Shown here one piece after another: positions 41,956-56,900 of a DNA stretch of 64,000 nucleotides. The stretch comes from Tanypteryx hageni (taxonomy: Eukaryota > Arthropoda > Insecta > Odonata > Petaluridae). The DNA is taken from contig CM054116.1 of NCBI GenBank assembly GCA_028673005.1, forward strand, positions 96,822,207-96,886,206. Reading direction: 5' to 3'. The position numbers and the translations under genes are program-made. How positions within the stretch are numbered: the first letter of the stretch is position 1; each line of letters starts with the position of its first letter. The notes under the pieces are model-generated. The model ran no database searches and had not been told where the DNA came from. It was given only the letters and a program-made list of their open reading frames with translations.

Positions 41956-44900
41956 CTGAGAGGTGGAAATTTTTTCATATCAATGAATATGATGAAACTT
42001 CTATTTATAACGATTGAGTGATCTTATTTGAGATAATTCCTGGGATCAAAAATTAGCAGAATTTTTTATCATCGCAATTTTTAGTCAGAGGAAACGAAGT
42101 GATAATTTTTGTTATTTGGAATAAATTTTCTTCAAGAGATCTTTCAAGTTATAAAAGAATTTCCAAGCTTAATGCAATAAGAGGTAAGTAAATGTTATAT
42201 AAAAGCCTTCAATTTTTTAGATAAATAGCTCTGCATTTACTTATATTAACATTAACACATTCAACCCAAAAATGTTCAATCATTATAATTTCAATGAAAA
42301 AAGTGCTTGTAACTATAGATATTGTAGTATAAAAATATTTTTCTCTTTTACTCCATTTGCTGCATTTGTCTAAGTACATTTTCCACACTAGTTGTCTATG
42401 AAAAATATTTGAGTTTTTAAAATGAGCATTGGAGAAGAGTGAGGAGGCAATCCTGTTTCTATATTTTATTTCAAAAAAATTTCAAGTATGTTGTTGTTAT
42501 TCAAATGACTAAAACTGCTCAGACCACTCACCAAGAATTAGGCAAAAAGTATTTTTTTCAAAATAGAAAACTATAATTCCAATACAATGGTTATGACTTA
42601 ATGAAAATTCAAAATTTTTGGTAAAATAGAAAAGCAAAGTTACTTACGCCTTCTTGTTGATGGTCTTCGCACAATGGCTGGCTTCTGAGTGGTATATTCC
42701 ACCAAAACCTCTTCACTTTCCTCCAATATATCACCTTCTCTCTTCTCCTCTTCAACATCTTCACTTTCTTTCACTTCTTCTAAGGCATCTGGTTTGTTAT
42801 CCTTCTGGCTTATTGTGCTCTGCAGAATGGGACTTTTCCTTACTTCTCCCACCTTGTTCAGTAATTTGAAACATTATAAGTTGTTTTATTTCATTAAATA
42901 CATTTTATTGAGTTTAACCCTTTCATGGTCAAATTAGAAATTTTTGGTAATTTCAGAAAAATAGTCAATATAATATCAATAGTAATTAATATTACTGAAT
43001 TACATCATTGTATATTTTGAAATCTAAGTTAAAAATGAGGTAACTTTATATACCAATAAATGAACAATGACAAAATATTTTCAAAATTGATATGTAACGC
43101 AATAAAAATAATCAGGAACATGTTAAAATATAATAAATATATTTGATATATAAGATATGATTATAATAAAGTAAGTTAAGATAAATAACTGTAATTCCTT
43201 CTCAAAAAAATCAAGAAAAAGTCAAAATCACCATAATAATCTTTCAGCATAACTAAAATTCCAGTGATATTTTAATGTTTTTTTTCAAAGTTTCTAGATT
43301 TCCCAAGGCAGTGGCAGCTTCCAAAATATGAGAACATAATATCAATAAATATTTGATGCAAATAATTTATAGGGAAGTATATCATTCAAAAACCACAAAA
43401 GAGTTTGGCAATTGGAAAATAAAGCTCGAATATAATTTTGAGAAAAAATAGAGAAAAATTCCACTATTTATTCAGATTATCAAAATTATTTATAAAATAA
43501 TAGAATTGAAAAAAGTGTTGTTTCTCCTACATTTGAATGGAAATTGGGAGTTCTTTCATTAAATAATCAATTATTAGAGATTAAGACAACATAACATGAA
43601 CAATAGAAATGTTCCAGCAATAAGAAATCCTTTTTGCTTGGTGGAATGAACCAAATTAAATTACAAAATTGATTTATTCTTATGCTAATGCATTATATGA
43701 AAAGAGCATAATATCAATATACCGTAGGTGTAGCTTTTTGATCTGTGGCAATTAAGTCTTCATCCTTCTCCTCTCTAGCTCTTAAACTCGGTACCACGAT
43801 CTTCCTTCTTGCAGTAAGTCGTCTACGACCAAGAGCATTACCACGTGGTGCAAAAAGAGGCCTTCTGGAAGTTGAAATAGGCTTCTCTGAGGTTGGAGTT
43901 GCTTCTGATGTTGTTGGAATTTCCTGTTATAATATATAATTAAAATTAGAGAGAAAAACTCAGCAAAAAGCTGAAGAAAACATTAAATTCTTAAAACGAA
44001 TAATTGATTCAAATATGCAAATCATCATGTACAAAGTTTAATTAAAATGCACTTGAAATATTTAAACAACCAACATTCAAGAAAAATACTGAATTCTGAA
44101 GTGGCTACCACAAAACATTTGGACTTCTTCAGTATCATGGATAAATTGCTTTAATTTGAATTACTTGAGAATAAAATTTTCATTTTGTGTAATATTTTAC
44201 AAATAGCTTAAAATACATGCTGGTAGCAGAATTAAAGTTGTTAATCAACATGTATAATAATAAAGGAGTAATGTTTAGGTTTCTCAGCAAATGTTATGCA
44301 AAATTTTAAAAATGTTTAAATTTTTATAAAAAATATACAAATAAAATGTTAGAAAAATACATGCAAATTTAGCTCAAGATTAAGTTGTTTTATCCAAAAG
44401 CTAGATGCAATCCTTCACATTTTTGCAGAAATTAGAGAGAATAATTATTTGTCATTTAAGTAGGAAGTCATTAGTATCCCATGATCATCTGTTTATATAG
44501 GTATGCAATGTAATGCTTGAACTGAAAGCTTGGCGAAACATCTGTGGTGAAGCTGGAATATGTAAGAGATAGTATCATTATTCTACTAAGGGATCAGTTT
44601 CTTAATTTAATTTTTTTTTCAAATTATATTTAGCATAAAAGTGTATGATTGTTCAAAAGACAAAATGTGCCTTAGATAAAGACAACCTTAGTAGGTTTAT
44701 CAAGAAAATGATGCAACATTTAACCATCAGTCATCATACAATGTAATAAGTCCAGTAAATGCAAGCCTCAATATATTGATGATATACAAATTTTATATAT
44801 TAATCAATTTCCTATTCAAAACTTTATTTTTAATATAAACGTTCCATCTTTTAACTAATAAATCAAGAATAGTCATTCACTGTATTTATTTATCTCTATA

Positions 44901-47900
44901 TGACTGCTCAAAGTTAAAACATGAAATACCATCAGATCTTTTTCTAATTGGTATTGTATATTTTGTGTGCTATGTATTTCTACTTATTTGGTTATTAAAT
45001 ATTGGATTTTAATTTATGAATGATATAATACAAATCTCCAGGATAATGGTATTTTTAACATGTGCTTGTCTAAAACCTCACATTCATGATGTCTGAAGCT
45101 TTCATTATTACAGTAGGTACTCTCTGTATTTTATCACACATAAACCTTATTGTCCATGTATATATTTAAATGTACACCAAATGTAAGTGGTAATGGCTGT
45201 GTATACATTATATGTATGCTGGGCACTTAATCTGCTTATAAGAATTCATAGACCCAGACTCTGTGGAATGATGTGTTGTCTTGATATATGATAATTTATA
45301 CAAACATAAACATATAATATTTAAGTATCCAGATATTCAGATATTAATTTGATTAGAGGTGATGAGAAAGAAAAGTTTTGGTGGATTTGGTCTCTGGAAT
45401 GACAGCAAAACAGGAAATATTATGATAATGTATAAGAATAAGATCTGGTTTAATGCTAAAATAATGCTGTTATGATGGTGGTGACTGAAACATTGAATAT
45501 AATCAATATGAATGTTAAATGTTTACATCATTGTACATAAGGAACAAAATTGCAAAATTTAAAGAATAATTTTTATATATTTCCATTTTAATGAAGAATT
45601 TAAAATGTTTTTGGGTTAGTAATTTTAGTCTTAGTTCTCCAATTTGAATTTATGACTAATTAAATTAATACAATGGATATTAGAGTAAAAAATCTTAAAT
45701 GTGAAGCAATAATGGTCATGTTTCTCACAAAACTAAATAATAATTCTTAGGTAATGTAAACTTTGCTTTTTAGCAATTACAATAGATTTAAATTTTATTT
45801 GGGTTTGGTTTAGCTGTTCTGAGTTCAAGCACCTAAGTGAGGTTTTCTATAAGCAGAGGATATAACAACAGCATTTATTCAATGTTTCAATTAGCCCAAC
45901 AACTAAAAAGTCAATAGCTTATGAAAATAAAGCAATATGCTTTCCATGGATTCCACATTATGTTGCTAAGTGGCTGAATGAGCTGCACATTATTGTGGTA
46001 TAGAAAATTTTCAGAGTTTTCATTCTGAAATCACATAAGAGAGGACACAAAGATTACAAATAAGATGAGGTGCAAGTATTTATAAATATGGTAAGAGGTG
46101 ACATCATTTAAGACAAAAGCTGAAAGACTGAAAACAGTATAAAATTAACATTGAGGCAATGACCAAAGAAAATATTTGAAAGAAAAGGAAAATTAGAGAT
46201 GTTGAGGCATCCATTATAAACAGACAATGACACTGAAATTAATACATGTTAATACATCGGATGAAATACATTTCACTGCAGATGAAAAGGAAAATTCTGC
46301 ATTATAAATATTACTATGCATAGAAATTGCAGCAGAAATGGAATATCAGATGTCTAATTCTATTGGTGTAACTATATTTAGAAAGGAAGTATTCCTTTGT
46401 AGATAGTCTGTAAAGTTTTCCTCTTTAATTGAATATTTTGTAGATAATGTTTCATCATGATATTATAAGATGCTAAATCCTGATTCCTATATTCAAATAA
46501 CATCGGGAAATCAAATTTTAAGAATAGAAATACACAAGGCAGACCATAACAGGGATTTGATATATGTTTAGTGACCAATATGCAACTCTTTTGCATCAGA
46601 GGAGTAAGATATTTTTGGATCATGTGTATTATCTGCCCCGTTCCTCGAAATATTTATTTTTGGCTTTTTGTTTAAGTTGTATATGATTTAAATTAATGTA
46701 TTGTTATGTCCAATTTGTTTAACTTAACTTATTTAAACCAGGGATAGGAAATAGAATGAATCCAACCCCCAACCATTTAACCCAACCCAGGGGGAGGAAA
46801 TAGAACAAATTCAAACTGGAAGGAGTTGAAACTGCTGTTTCTGTTGTTGACAAGTGTTGAGTTTATTCAATAAAGTTTATTAAAAAGGGTTATTATTTGT
46901 CGAACTTGTTGTTTTGAAGAACAGGGCAAATAAGATCCATATATTTTTACTTCTTCACAGTATTATTAATACTTATTGATTAAACTCATAGAAACTAGAG
47001 ATAGATATGCAAATCTAACCAATGTAAGCATGGAAATTCTATTTAAAATTTACTATCATTTTACTCTTAAATAATGTAACAAAAAGATGTTCACATGATA
47101 TTTAAATAAATGCAAATTTAGATCTTGATTTTAAATTAGAAGTAGCATATTTTCTGGAGTATAAGATGCAATTTTTTCTAAAAAAATATAATGCACTCTT
47201 AACTGCTTGATTAGCCCAATTATTGAAGTTATTAAAAAGTCTTGATGTTGGATGGTATTGGAGTAAGTACATTGCTGGGAATTTTTTTTGGCAACATGTC
47301 ACAATAGGATTTGCACTATTTTATCCATTGTACATTTAACACTCAGACGGCCAAAATGACCAAAAATGACCCAGAAAAATGATTATCTTGAATATTTTCT
47401 ACAATTATTTTTTCTGTAAACTGAGCTTTTAGTTATTCTTCTATCAACTCATTGTGAACATTTTACAAAAGCCGTTTTGAAATTTTACATAACTGTTTGT
47501 CGACAACACTAGTTCAGTTATCTAAATTTGCTCTTGGGTTAGTTCTGATCTGGTTTAGGATGTTTAAGTTTTTTTCAAAAGCTTCTGGCTACTGGTCTGA
47601 GTGTGCCTTTTCTACCTGCTTTGCCTTTCAGACCCTTTTTCTTTGTTCGCGGAATAGCCCACCCCTCCAAACTAATGGTATAGGTGGACTCCCCTGGGGG
47701 AATCCCCTTTTATGTATTTCTATTCATTATTATATTTTAGTATTATATTGTTTGCTATATAAATTCAGTAATTATATTATAATATCATTATAAAATACTT
47801 GTAGATGATAAATAGATTTTTTAAGGCAAAAAATATTTATTACAATAAACCCAAACATATGTGTTAGGGTCAATTTTGACTACTTATGTTTTAAAAAGTA

Positions 47901-50900
47901 TTTCAGCCATTCGAGTGTTAATAAATACAATTGATCAGAAACAATGCAGGCATTGGGTAAGGGTCTTACTGGTTCTGGGTAGAATCTTAACTGTGAGCCC
48001 TCCGATTCAACACCATTATTAGACCTTACATGGGTTACCCTTTGGACTTAGGCCATTGGTAACTGACCAACTTCCCCTTAATCCAGCAGTGAAATTTTTT
48101 ATTATGTATTAATCTATTTCAACTACCTATTTGAATTATCTCAGGTCTTAGGTTGGACAATAGGTGAATTACTGTTTATGTATTAAGATATTACTCTGAA
48201 CATTTTATTATAAAATCTTAGTGCATCTTATAGCCTGAAAAATAGAGTAGTTTTAATATCTCTTACTGGATAAAAGTAATTTTTGAGTAAACATCACAAA
48301 AAAACTCATGACAGGTATCTATACTTATGTGTAAATAAATGATGATAGTATAAGAAATGAAGATGATTGGTTAAATCACACAAGAGAGAAACATATAAAC
48401 ATTAATCACTTGAATTATTTACATATGTATTGTCAGTAAAGTAATGTCACAAACTCAAGCTATTTCCGGCAGAAAACATAAAGCACAGAAAAGAAAAATA
48501 TACAAGTAATGAAATCACACACAGTAAAGATTGAAGCATCTTTGAAATGGTAAATTGCAAGCATCTGTTAAGAAGATGGCATTGAAGAAAAGTTATTAAG
48601 ATTTTTACAAGAATTCCTGCAAGAGAGACAGTTGACACAAACAAATGCTCATCGTTATTAAAGAACAGCAGGAGACACAGAAGCACAGAGAACGGTTCCC
48701 TTTCTACCTCTGTTTGATTTACTGGGCCTAAGGTGGACAGTCCTTCTGAGTAGGAAACATCGGTTGTTACCAGCAGCACCCTGAGGCGAGGCCGACGGGT
48801 TGTTGGGGTATCTTCTTCCGCCACCTGATCTAACAGAGTTGCAGTAGTTGAGGTAGTGAGAGGTTTCCTTCTCCAGCCCTCCCGCCTTGTTCCTCTCCTT
48901 CCCGACACTACTGTTGATGGCCTTTGATTTCCACCAAAAGGTCTCAAACTGGTCGATCCTATCTTGTTCTCTCGGTCCGCTGTTCTTTTGGCACCTTCAG
49001 ACTGTGGAGAGAACCTGCGGTTCCCTCTCTGAGCTCCTGAGCCATCTCTTGACCGTACCTGTGGAGTAATTCTTTCGGTGGAACTGCTTTCAGTAGGTTT
49101 ACCTGTGGGAGCAAAACTTTCATCCTCAAATTGAAAAGAGGAAACAGTTGTTGCAGCTGACGATGAGGGAATGTCTTCTGACGTTGTCTCTGTCACATCC
49201 TTTGGTTGATTCTCTATCGTAGGAGTAGATTCTTTGGTATTTTCGTAGGGTGACAAGAAATGTTCATCCGTATCGATAGGGTCGATCGGAAGATTTTCAA
49301 CATTCAAAACATTCACGTCTGCACTCGTGCTCTCATTCCCTTTTCCTACGTCTTCACTCACCGTTGCATTGTTGATAGCCCTTGCACTGAGCAGAGCTGA
49401 GTAGGGAACCCTGGCAACTGCAATAATCTGCCTCTCTGTGGCCGCTTCCGTCACTGAAGTGATGACACGGGTGACAGTGGCTGGGGCGGTGGTCGTTGAG
49501 TAAAAGGGGGAGGAAGAGGAGATCAAAGTTGAGGATGAAGAGGGCAAGGAAGAGGAGGGGGATAGAGGTGGTATAGGAGAAGTAAACAGGGAAGAAGATG
49601 AAGATGCAGAAAGGGCAGAAAAGGAGGATGAATGGATGGGTGTGGACGTGGTTGCAGAGGTAGAAGAGGTGATTTCTTCTTCTACATCCTGAAAAAAGCC
49701 CATAAATTACATTAAATGAAATATTGAAATCTTATAATTGAGGTTGAAAGGTCTGAAATGAGCATAAATATGACTGTTTTGTGTGATCTTTCACTATTTA
49801 AGGTTTTAGATATTTGGTTGAGAAGATAACAAAACTTTTAAACTCAATGATACAGCTTGTTGCCACTTGCCTATATATTTTACAAACAAGGGATATATCC
49901 AAGTGACAGTGCTGAAAAACATTATGGCGTGTCTTGAGCAAGGGAAAGTGGCCTAAAATCCCTTTACCGGTTTTGCTTGTACCCCACTGCACCAGTTTTG
50001 CCGCCTTGTAATAAAAGAAATGCTATCCTGACCAATACTGATTGTCCTTTCGGTTTTCCCTCCAATTGTGAAAGGAATGGTTCCCTGGTGTTAATCCTTC
50101 TCCAGAAAGCATGAGATAAGGAGTGTGGAGGATGAGGAAGGAAGCTTCAATAAATGTGCCACTTGTAGTTAAGGACCTCTACCATTCCCTATCCTCTGCC
50201 ACAGTGCCTCGTACTTTGAAAACATTCTTCCAATCCCATCATCCCCTCCAATCTCGAATTCTATCCACTGTTCATCAGTCTAACTTAACAAGGTATTTGA
50301 GAAAGGTCAAAGTGAATCTACAATTTGAACGTGTTGTCATCGTTCGTTAAAGGTCAATTCTGCTTCATATCTATTATTATTATTACGAGACATTTATAGT
50401 AACAGTGGATAATTATTGTTACCTGGAAATGAAAACTAATTAACAATTTCAGTTAATTTCAAATTACCAAAGATGGCCACAGAAATTTTTTGACGGCCAT
50501 AAGAGAAACAAAGTTCATTCAGTGTTGAAGAATTAAGTTCCATTTTCATACATATTTTAAGTTTATATTTTGTTTAGTATTAATTAAGGTGAAGTAATTT
50601 AGTGTGGTGGCTTTCTTCATCATTATATTAAAAATGCTGTTTTATATACCACTAGCAGATGTACCTGGCTTTGCTCGGGATATTAAAGTGGCACAGTATT
50701 TATTTTGTTGAGGGTTAAAATAACATAACTGAAAAAGATGTCTGAGAACGAAATAAAACACAGACACCAGAGGCTGTCTGAAAATAATCTTAAATAGTAA
50801 CATATCATCATACTTTACATTTCGTTTATAATACTTCCTTGTAAACAATATTTGTTGTTTTTCCTCCAGGTGCTAGGATAGTTAAGTTACGTGGGCTAAA

Positions 50901-53900
50901 ATCTAAAATAAAAATCTAACCTGGATTTATTCCTCAACTTTGGCACAAAAGGACTGGTGCACTCTGAGGGTTACCAATTAAGAAAAAAATCCAAAATTTT
51001 CTGCCTGCAATACACACGGGTGAACCATACAATCAAACTTATCTGCAATTAGTTAAGTTGCAATCTATTACGTTTGACGTTGCTACAACAATAATGTCGA
51101 TGCTTCATAATAAAGCGCAAAGCGAATAACATAATTCTTTCATCTATTTGAAGTTTTAACGGACGCTAATTCTATCGGAGGCAATGGGAGGCAACAACGT
51201 GGGACGCCTTGGCAACACCCGGATAGAGTACGAAAAAGCGATAAAATTTCGAAAAGAAATGCGTATTTCTGACAAATTCCTCAGTATAACATCTAAAAAT
51301 CGCAAGAATAAGATATTTCATAGTTTTAGTTGTCGAATCAAGCAAAAATGGAGAAAATTGGTCGATATTTACGTATTTTGATGAATGAAAGAAAAAATCT
51401 TGCACCTTGAAAAATCGAAAATCCCGTGTAAACTTATGGGAAAATATAATTGTCTCCCGGAGTCGAATCCGGGACTTTTTCCAAGATATTTGATTTTTTC
51501 TAGGGACCACTTCATGGGGGTTTGACGATTGTGAAAATTTCAGCTCGTTAGGCTTAGTAGATCCGAAGATATTAAGCGAGAAATATTTGAAGGAAACAGC
51601 AGACTCCCAGCCAGCCAGACAGGTTGAGTTTTATATAGAGAAGAAGATGGGTACTGGGTTTGATTCTGAAGACAGCAATGTCCACCATCTGCATAAGAAG
51701 GGAGTATCAAATTTTATATAATGAATTAGGATAAACTCAGCAGCGCCTAATGGAATGTTATTTTACTTTCTTATCCCTTATTTGCAAACTAGTGCCCATA
51801 AATTTTAATATATTTTTTAATTTTATTCTATTTTATGAAACCTCATACAATATCTAAACTTTTACACTTCTGCTCGTTTTCCATTTCTCTCTAACCCACA
51901 CGTCTTCCTCCTGCAGTCTTACTCCTCCCTCAATTACACCACACTTGTCTGCTTCCCTCCCCATGCTCTCTCTTTCCCCTCTCTCTTTCCCTATCCATTA
52001 TCTCTATCTTTCTTCCCATTCTTACATCTTCTGTTTTTATTTCAAACTTTTTCATATTTCTTGTTCTTGCTGTAAATAAGGGCAATTTTGGTCATTATAG
52101 TTTTCAAAGCTAGCATCAAAATAATGCTCTGAAAAAGCATTGAATCATGCATTTTACCGTACTTTCCAGAATGTAAAATAGGCTTATTGTTTTGAGGTTC
52201 AGTTTTTCTGTCCCCCTATTAACTTTCGAACTGATTGACCGATTTTCATGGTATCTGACCACTGGAGACGACCTGTCGAGGAAAATTTTTTTCTGATATT
52301 TGAAGGCACAAGTTCGATTCCAGAAATTTTCCTCTCATTCAGTTTACATAAAAAATTGGAAATCCACCATGTAGTGCCTTTTTCTTTAAGAGTTAAACGA
52401 AGGGAATCATACTATTGGCACGGGATTTGTACTATTTTCTGCGAAAAGAAATAAAGATTTCAATTTTTATCATAGAATTTTTCTTATCAAATGTATTTAT
52501 TTAAATTCCGCGTAAGCAAGCACAAGTAGAAGCTAGCTGTTTTAGAAGAAAATGTTTCAATTTTAACATATATTTCTATTCAAATGCAAAATAAAAGAAG
52601 TATTAAAAACTAATGTATAAAGTATATTACATGTGACATTGAGATATGGCGTTTGTGAGACAATATTGAACGTCTTTTAGTTATAGCGGGAGTGAGAGAG
52701 ACAGCTCCATTTCTTAAACATGGTGAGTGATCAAGAGATCACAAGTGCACTGATGAAAGCGAAGAGAGATCGCATTGGGATTTACAATATACGGCTGTGG
52801 CGGTATGCGACAATATCCTTTATCCTCATTTTATTAAACATTATGTATTTTCCGATCATAAAATTTTTTATTCATAACTATCAAGCATAAGTCTTATCAA
52901 AATGATAAACCCTCTAATCAACTGAAATTAAAGAATTTTTAAATTGGTTCTTCATTTTTATCAACTGCATTGGAAGAAAAATTTATATGAACATAGTCAG
53001 ATCCCAATGAAAGCATTAAATTAAAGATTTCACAATAATTTTGCTATTAACCAAAATTTAATAGTATTCTTTTCGTCACAACAGCAATTGAATACCCACA
53101 TTGTTAAAGATTCCAAATTTGTCTATTTTATCTGAAAAATTACCTTCATTCATGTTTATTTGGAGTGGTTTCAAATTAAATTGGAGTGGTTTAAAATTTC
53201 GTCTTACAAATAATTTACTTTATTCTTTCATATACAAAATAAAGCTATTCTTGGGTTAATATCTCAAATCTAACTAATCTTGAAATGTAATATTGTAAAC
53301 TCATGCATGATTTCCATGTATTTCTTATGGGGGATATGAAAAGAAAGAACGACATCAAAAATGAGCCCTAAAGAGGACAAATATTGGAATTTGGATAATT
53401 CTCTTAGTTTTATCTGATGATCGATCATTCTACCAAATTTTAGGTATGTAGCAGGAGCATGTCCTCTGAGTTACAATCAGTGCAATCAGCCAACGGGTTT
53501 CTTTTGTTATCTTTAATTATGGGTCCCTGGGTTCTCAGTGTACTTTTCGTGTTACCTATAAAAAATTCTAATATAGAGCATAACCGTTACAACACCAATA
53601 TTGGAGTCTTAAATATGTGTTAAGTTTATTATCTTGAATATAAAATTTTGAATATGAAAATATGAATTTTCATACATGTTCATCAAAAACAGAAAATATG
53701 CCGAATACTTTGAAATCTTAAAAACGATCCTGATATGCAGCATATATTTAGAAGTGCCTATAAATTAGTATTATAAATGAGAAGCATGTATTTAAGGTGG
53801 ATACATAACCTCTAAATGAAACCAAAATAAAAGAGTAACTGCACTTAATTATTTTTACCAAATTATTTTGTCATAACGTTAAACGTAACGGAAAATGAAA

Positions 53901-56900
53901 TGTAGATTTTAGCGTAACGAAAAACGAAATCGCTTTTTTGCCTGTAACGAAAAACGTAACGAATCGTTTTTTTTTCATTTGCCAGCACTACCAAGTGAGG
54001 GAAAGTTTCTTCAAAGTTTAAAACTTCATTGTTACTGATCAACAGAAGATGAAAAAGTGAGTATTATAATTGGGTATTAGGTCTACAGAAACAACTGTTG
54101 TCATTTAAAATTAATTCCTCTCTTCTGTAAAATAATATTAAAACTTGAATCAAAATTAAAATACAAGATGTTCATGCATGCCAAGGTTTTCCTGGGGTCT
54201 ATGTATAATGAAAATAATTAAAAAGTTAGGCTGTTAATTCATGAGACCAAGCATAAAATAATTCTTCACTAATTCAAATAATTTTATTATTATTTTCTAA
54301 ATTAAAATTTTAAGTATTTTAAATTGGATTACTTACTGTTTTATCATTTGTCCGTTGCTGATGTCTATCTCCTCCAGATCTTCTCCTATCAATGGTTTGA
54401 TACCTTTAATAATATAATTAACACAAATAAAAATTTGTACTCAATTTTTGGAGAAATGCATTAGATATTTATAATTAATTGCTATTAAATATGCTATAAG
54501 TGGCTGATATTATTGATTTACTAAAATCATTAAAGTTATTGGTATATTAAATGATTTGGATGAATTTTTATCATATAATGCATTGCATAATAATTTCTTT
54601 TAATGGGAAATCATTTTTAAAACTGATAGCAATAATAATAATAATAACAAATATCCGACGAGGAGGCATATAGTCAAGGAAAAACGTGGAGTATTTTTGA
54701 GAGTCAACAATATGTAGAATAGAATAGGGATGAACTAGGAAATGTGTGCTTCAATATTAAATATTAAAATTTTACCTTAAAAATATTTAATTTTTAAAAA
54801 ATAACAAAAATTTTAAACTCTTACTTCAATTTAATTGGAAATAAATCATTACTTAAAGAATAGCAAAAAGACCTAAGGAAACTACTGGCATGCCTGGTAG
54901 CCAAACATCATCTATCTCCTGGTCATTGTTATTATCATTAAGCTATATTTGCAAATGATAACACAGGTTTTTACAATAAAATGGAAGATAATGGTAAGAG
55001 TTCTATTCATGCCAGAACACATTTTTCTTTTTGCCCTTCATTTGACACTTGAAGCATGTTTATCAAACTTAAATTTTGTTGCTTATTTCAGCATTATATA
55101 AATTGTCAAAAATATTTACAAACCTTGGAGTACTAGACTCTGTGTCTGTAATACGGGAAGGTCTAGGTCGCCTGATGGTAACATAACGGGGTGATGTAAC
55201 TTCTAAATCTTTTTCTGCTTCAACTCTACTTGTCTCCTCCAGATACTCTTCATCAAGTTCTTCTGGTATTGGTGTGGTAGAAGGTCTATGTTGATAGAAA
55301 ATATAGGTGACCAAAACTTCTCATAATAAATTGAAATTTCATGAGACCTACCATTTCGCATGAAATTTACAGTCTTTAATAAAAAATCAAGTGATCAGTA
55401 TCAAACAATCAGAAGGAAAAGAATAAATAAAAATATGAGAAGCTAGATTCATATGGTGTCTCTGAACAGGTATCCCCTGATTTATGCGTTTTCGCATATA
55501 TGCAACTTTGTTTTTACAACCATTTTCCGATTTACCCGTCGCATATTCGGTTTAACGTGATTTTATTCTTACGCGATATTTTTAGGACCATTTTCTGATT
55601 TAGGTACATCGCGTATTCAGTTTAATGCAGTTTTATTCTTACAACCATTTATCAATATACACGTCGCATATTTGCATTTATGCGATTTGTTATGCACACA
55701 GTATGTAGTCTTAATAGTTTATTATTAATTAAATATTTCATAGATTCTTGCCCGTCTACTATTTACCTTTATCGTCCCTGCATTGATACCATTCATTGCA
55801 TCGTATGACAGAGCAGGGTTCCCCAGTAGTTCCTACGGCAGTAGATTCTCTTTTCTTATTCTCCTCTTTGCGCAAATAACGCACTTGAACCCACTTTTTT
55901 GTGCAAAAATATTCATAGTTGTGTGAGGAGAATATATTTGTATAGGAAGTTCACTGATTGAAGGAGCTTCAATAACTCTGTGATACATGGCAGAAACTTA
56001 ACAAATAAAAAATTTAGGAATTGTAAAAGTGGATGCTGCACAGGATGCCATATCACGTCGAAAACACTTTGGGGGGTTAAAACGCTCATTAAATCAAATT
56101 TAAAGACATTTAAAAGTGGAATATATCTGCTCAGTAACATAAACAATGCCTATTACATTATTTTCAATGGGAAAAATATTTTCGATTTGCGCATTTTCGC
56201 TTTACGCGACGATTTCCAGGAACGCAACTCTCACGTAAATCGGGGGATACCTGTAGTTATATAGAGCTCTATGTTGCTGAACTATCTTTAAAGTTATTAT
56301 ACCTATATAGGTTGAACTTAAAAGGAAAAAATAATACAGAATATTTTTATTATAAGAAAAAAAACCATACAAATTGAGGGAGTGGTGGAAGAGTGGCTTG
56401 ATTGCTGGCCTTCCACATAGTAAGCCTGAGCTTGAATATTGTCGGAGGCCATTTCTTTCAACTTGAGCTTGCTCCACCCTCAGCGGTGAACTTCTGCCTA
56501 GGGCCCCAACCTCGGTGGGGGCCCCGACCAGGGGCCGAAATGGTACACATTGAGGACACAGGACACGGAAAATAATATGTGAACAGAACTACGCATACGA
56601 TATGAAGAGGAAAAGTAAGCTAAAGGTCCAGTTTGACGAAGTAAAGGAAAATGAGGTCGAACTCTCCGGCAGGGACAGATTCAGAGTTACCGTCTTCAAC
56701 GTCATTATCGACAGGTTGATTGCAGAACTACAGAGACATGGCTCTGCTTACGAGAAGTTAAGTAAAAAGTTTGACTTTCTCACGAAGCTACATAGTTTGG
56801 AATCTCAAGACGTCCGTGACGGAGCACGGAACCTGGAAGCCTTCTATCCGGGGGATTTGGACGGTACTTGGGAAAACGAGTGTCTGCACCTGCGAACTCA

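Larger units (their letters stand above)
49689..54336 (-). other. intron 6 of the chitin-binding gene
   Basis: A 4.6-kb intron. Besides the repeats listed separately it has a CT-rich segment at 51870-52020 and a repeat-like patch at 52200-52330 (AACTTTCGAACTGATTGACC). No coding sequence is supported. Confidence 0.45.

Noticed and set aside
48447..48707. C-terminal hydrophobic extension of the Ser/Thr-rich exon
   Set aside because: The open frame continues past the GAG|GTAGAA donor, but splicing there joins the next exon in phase. The extension is AT-rich intron sequence that happens to lack stops.
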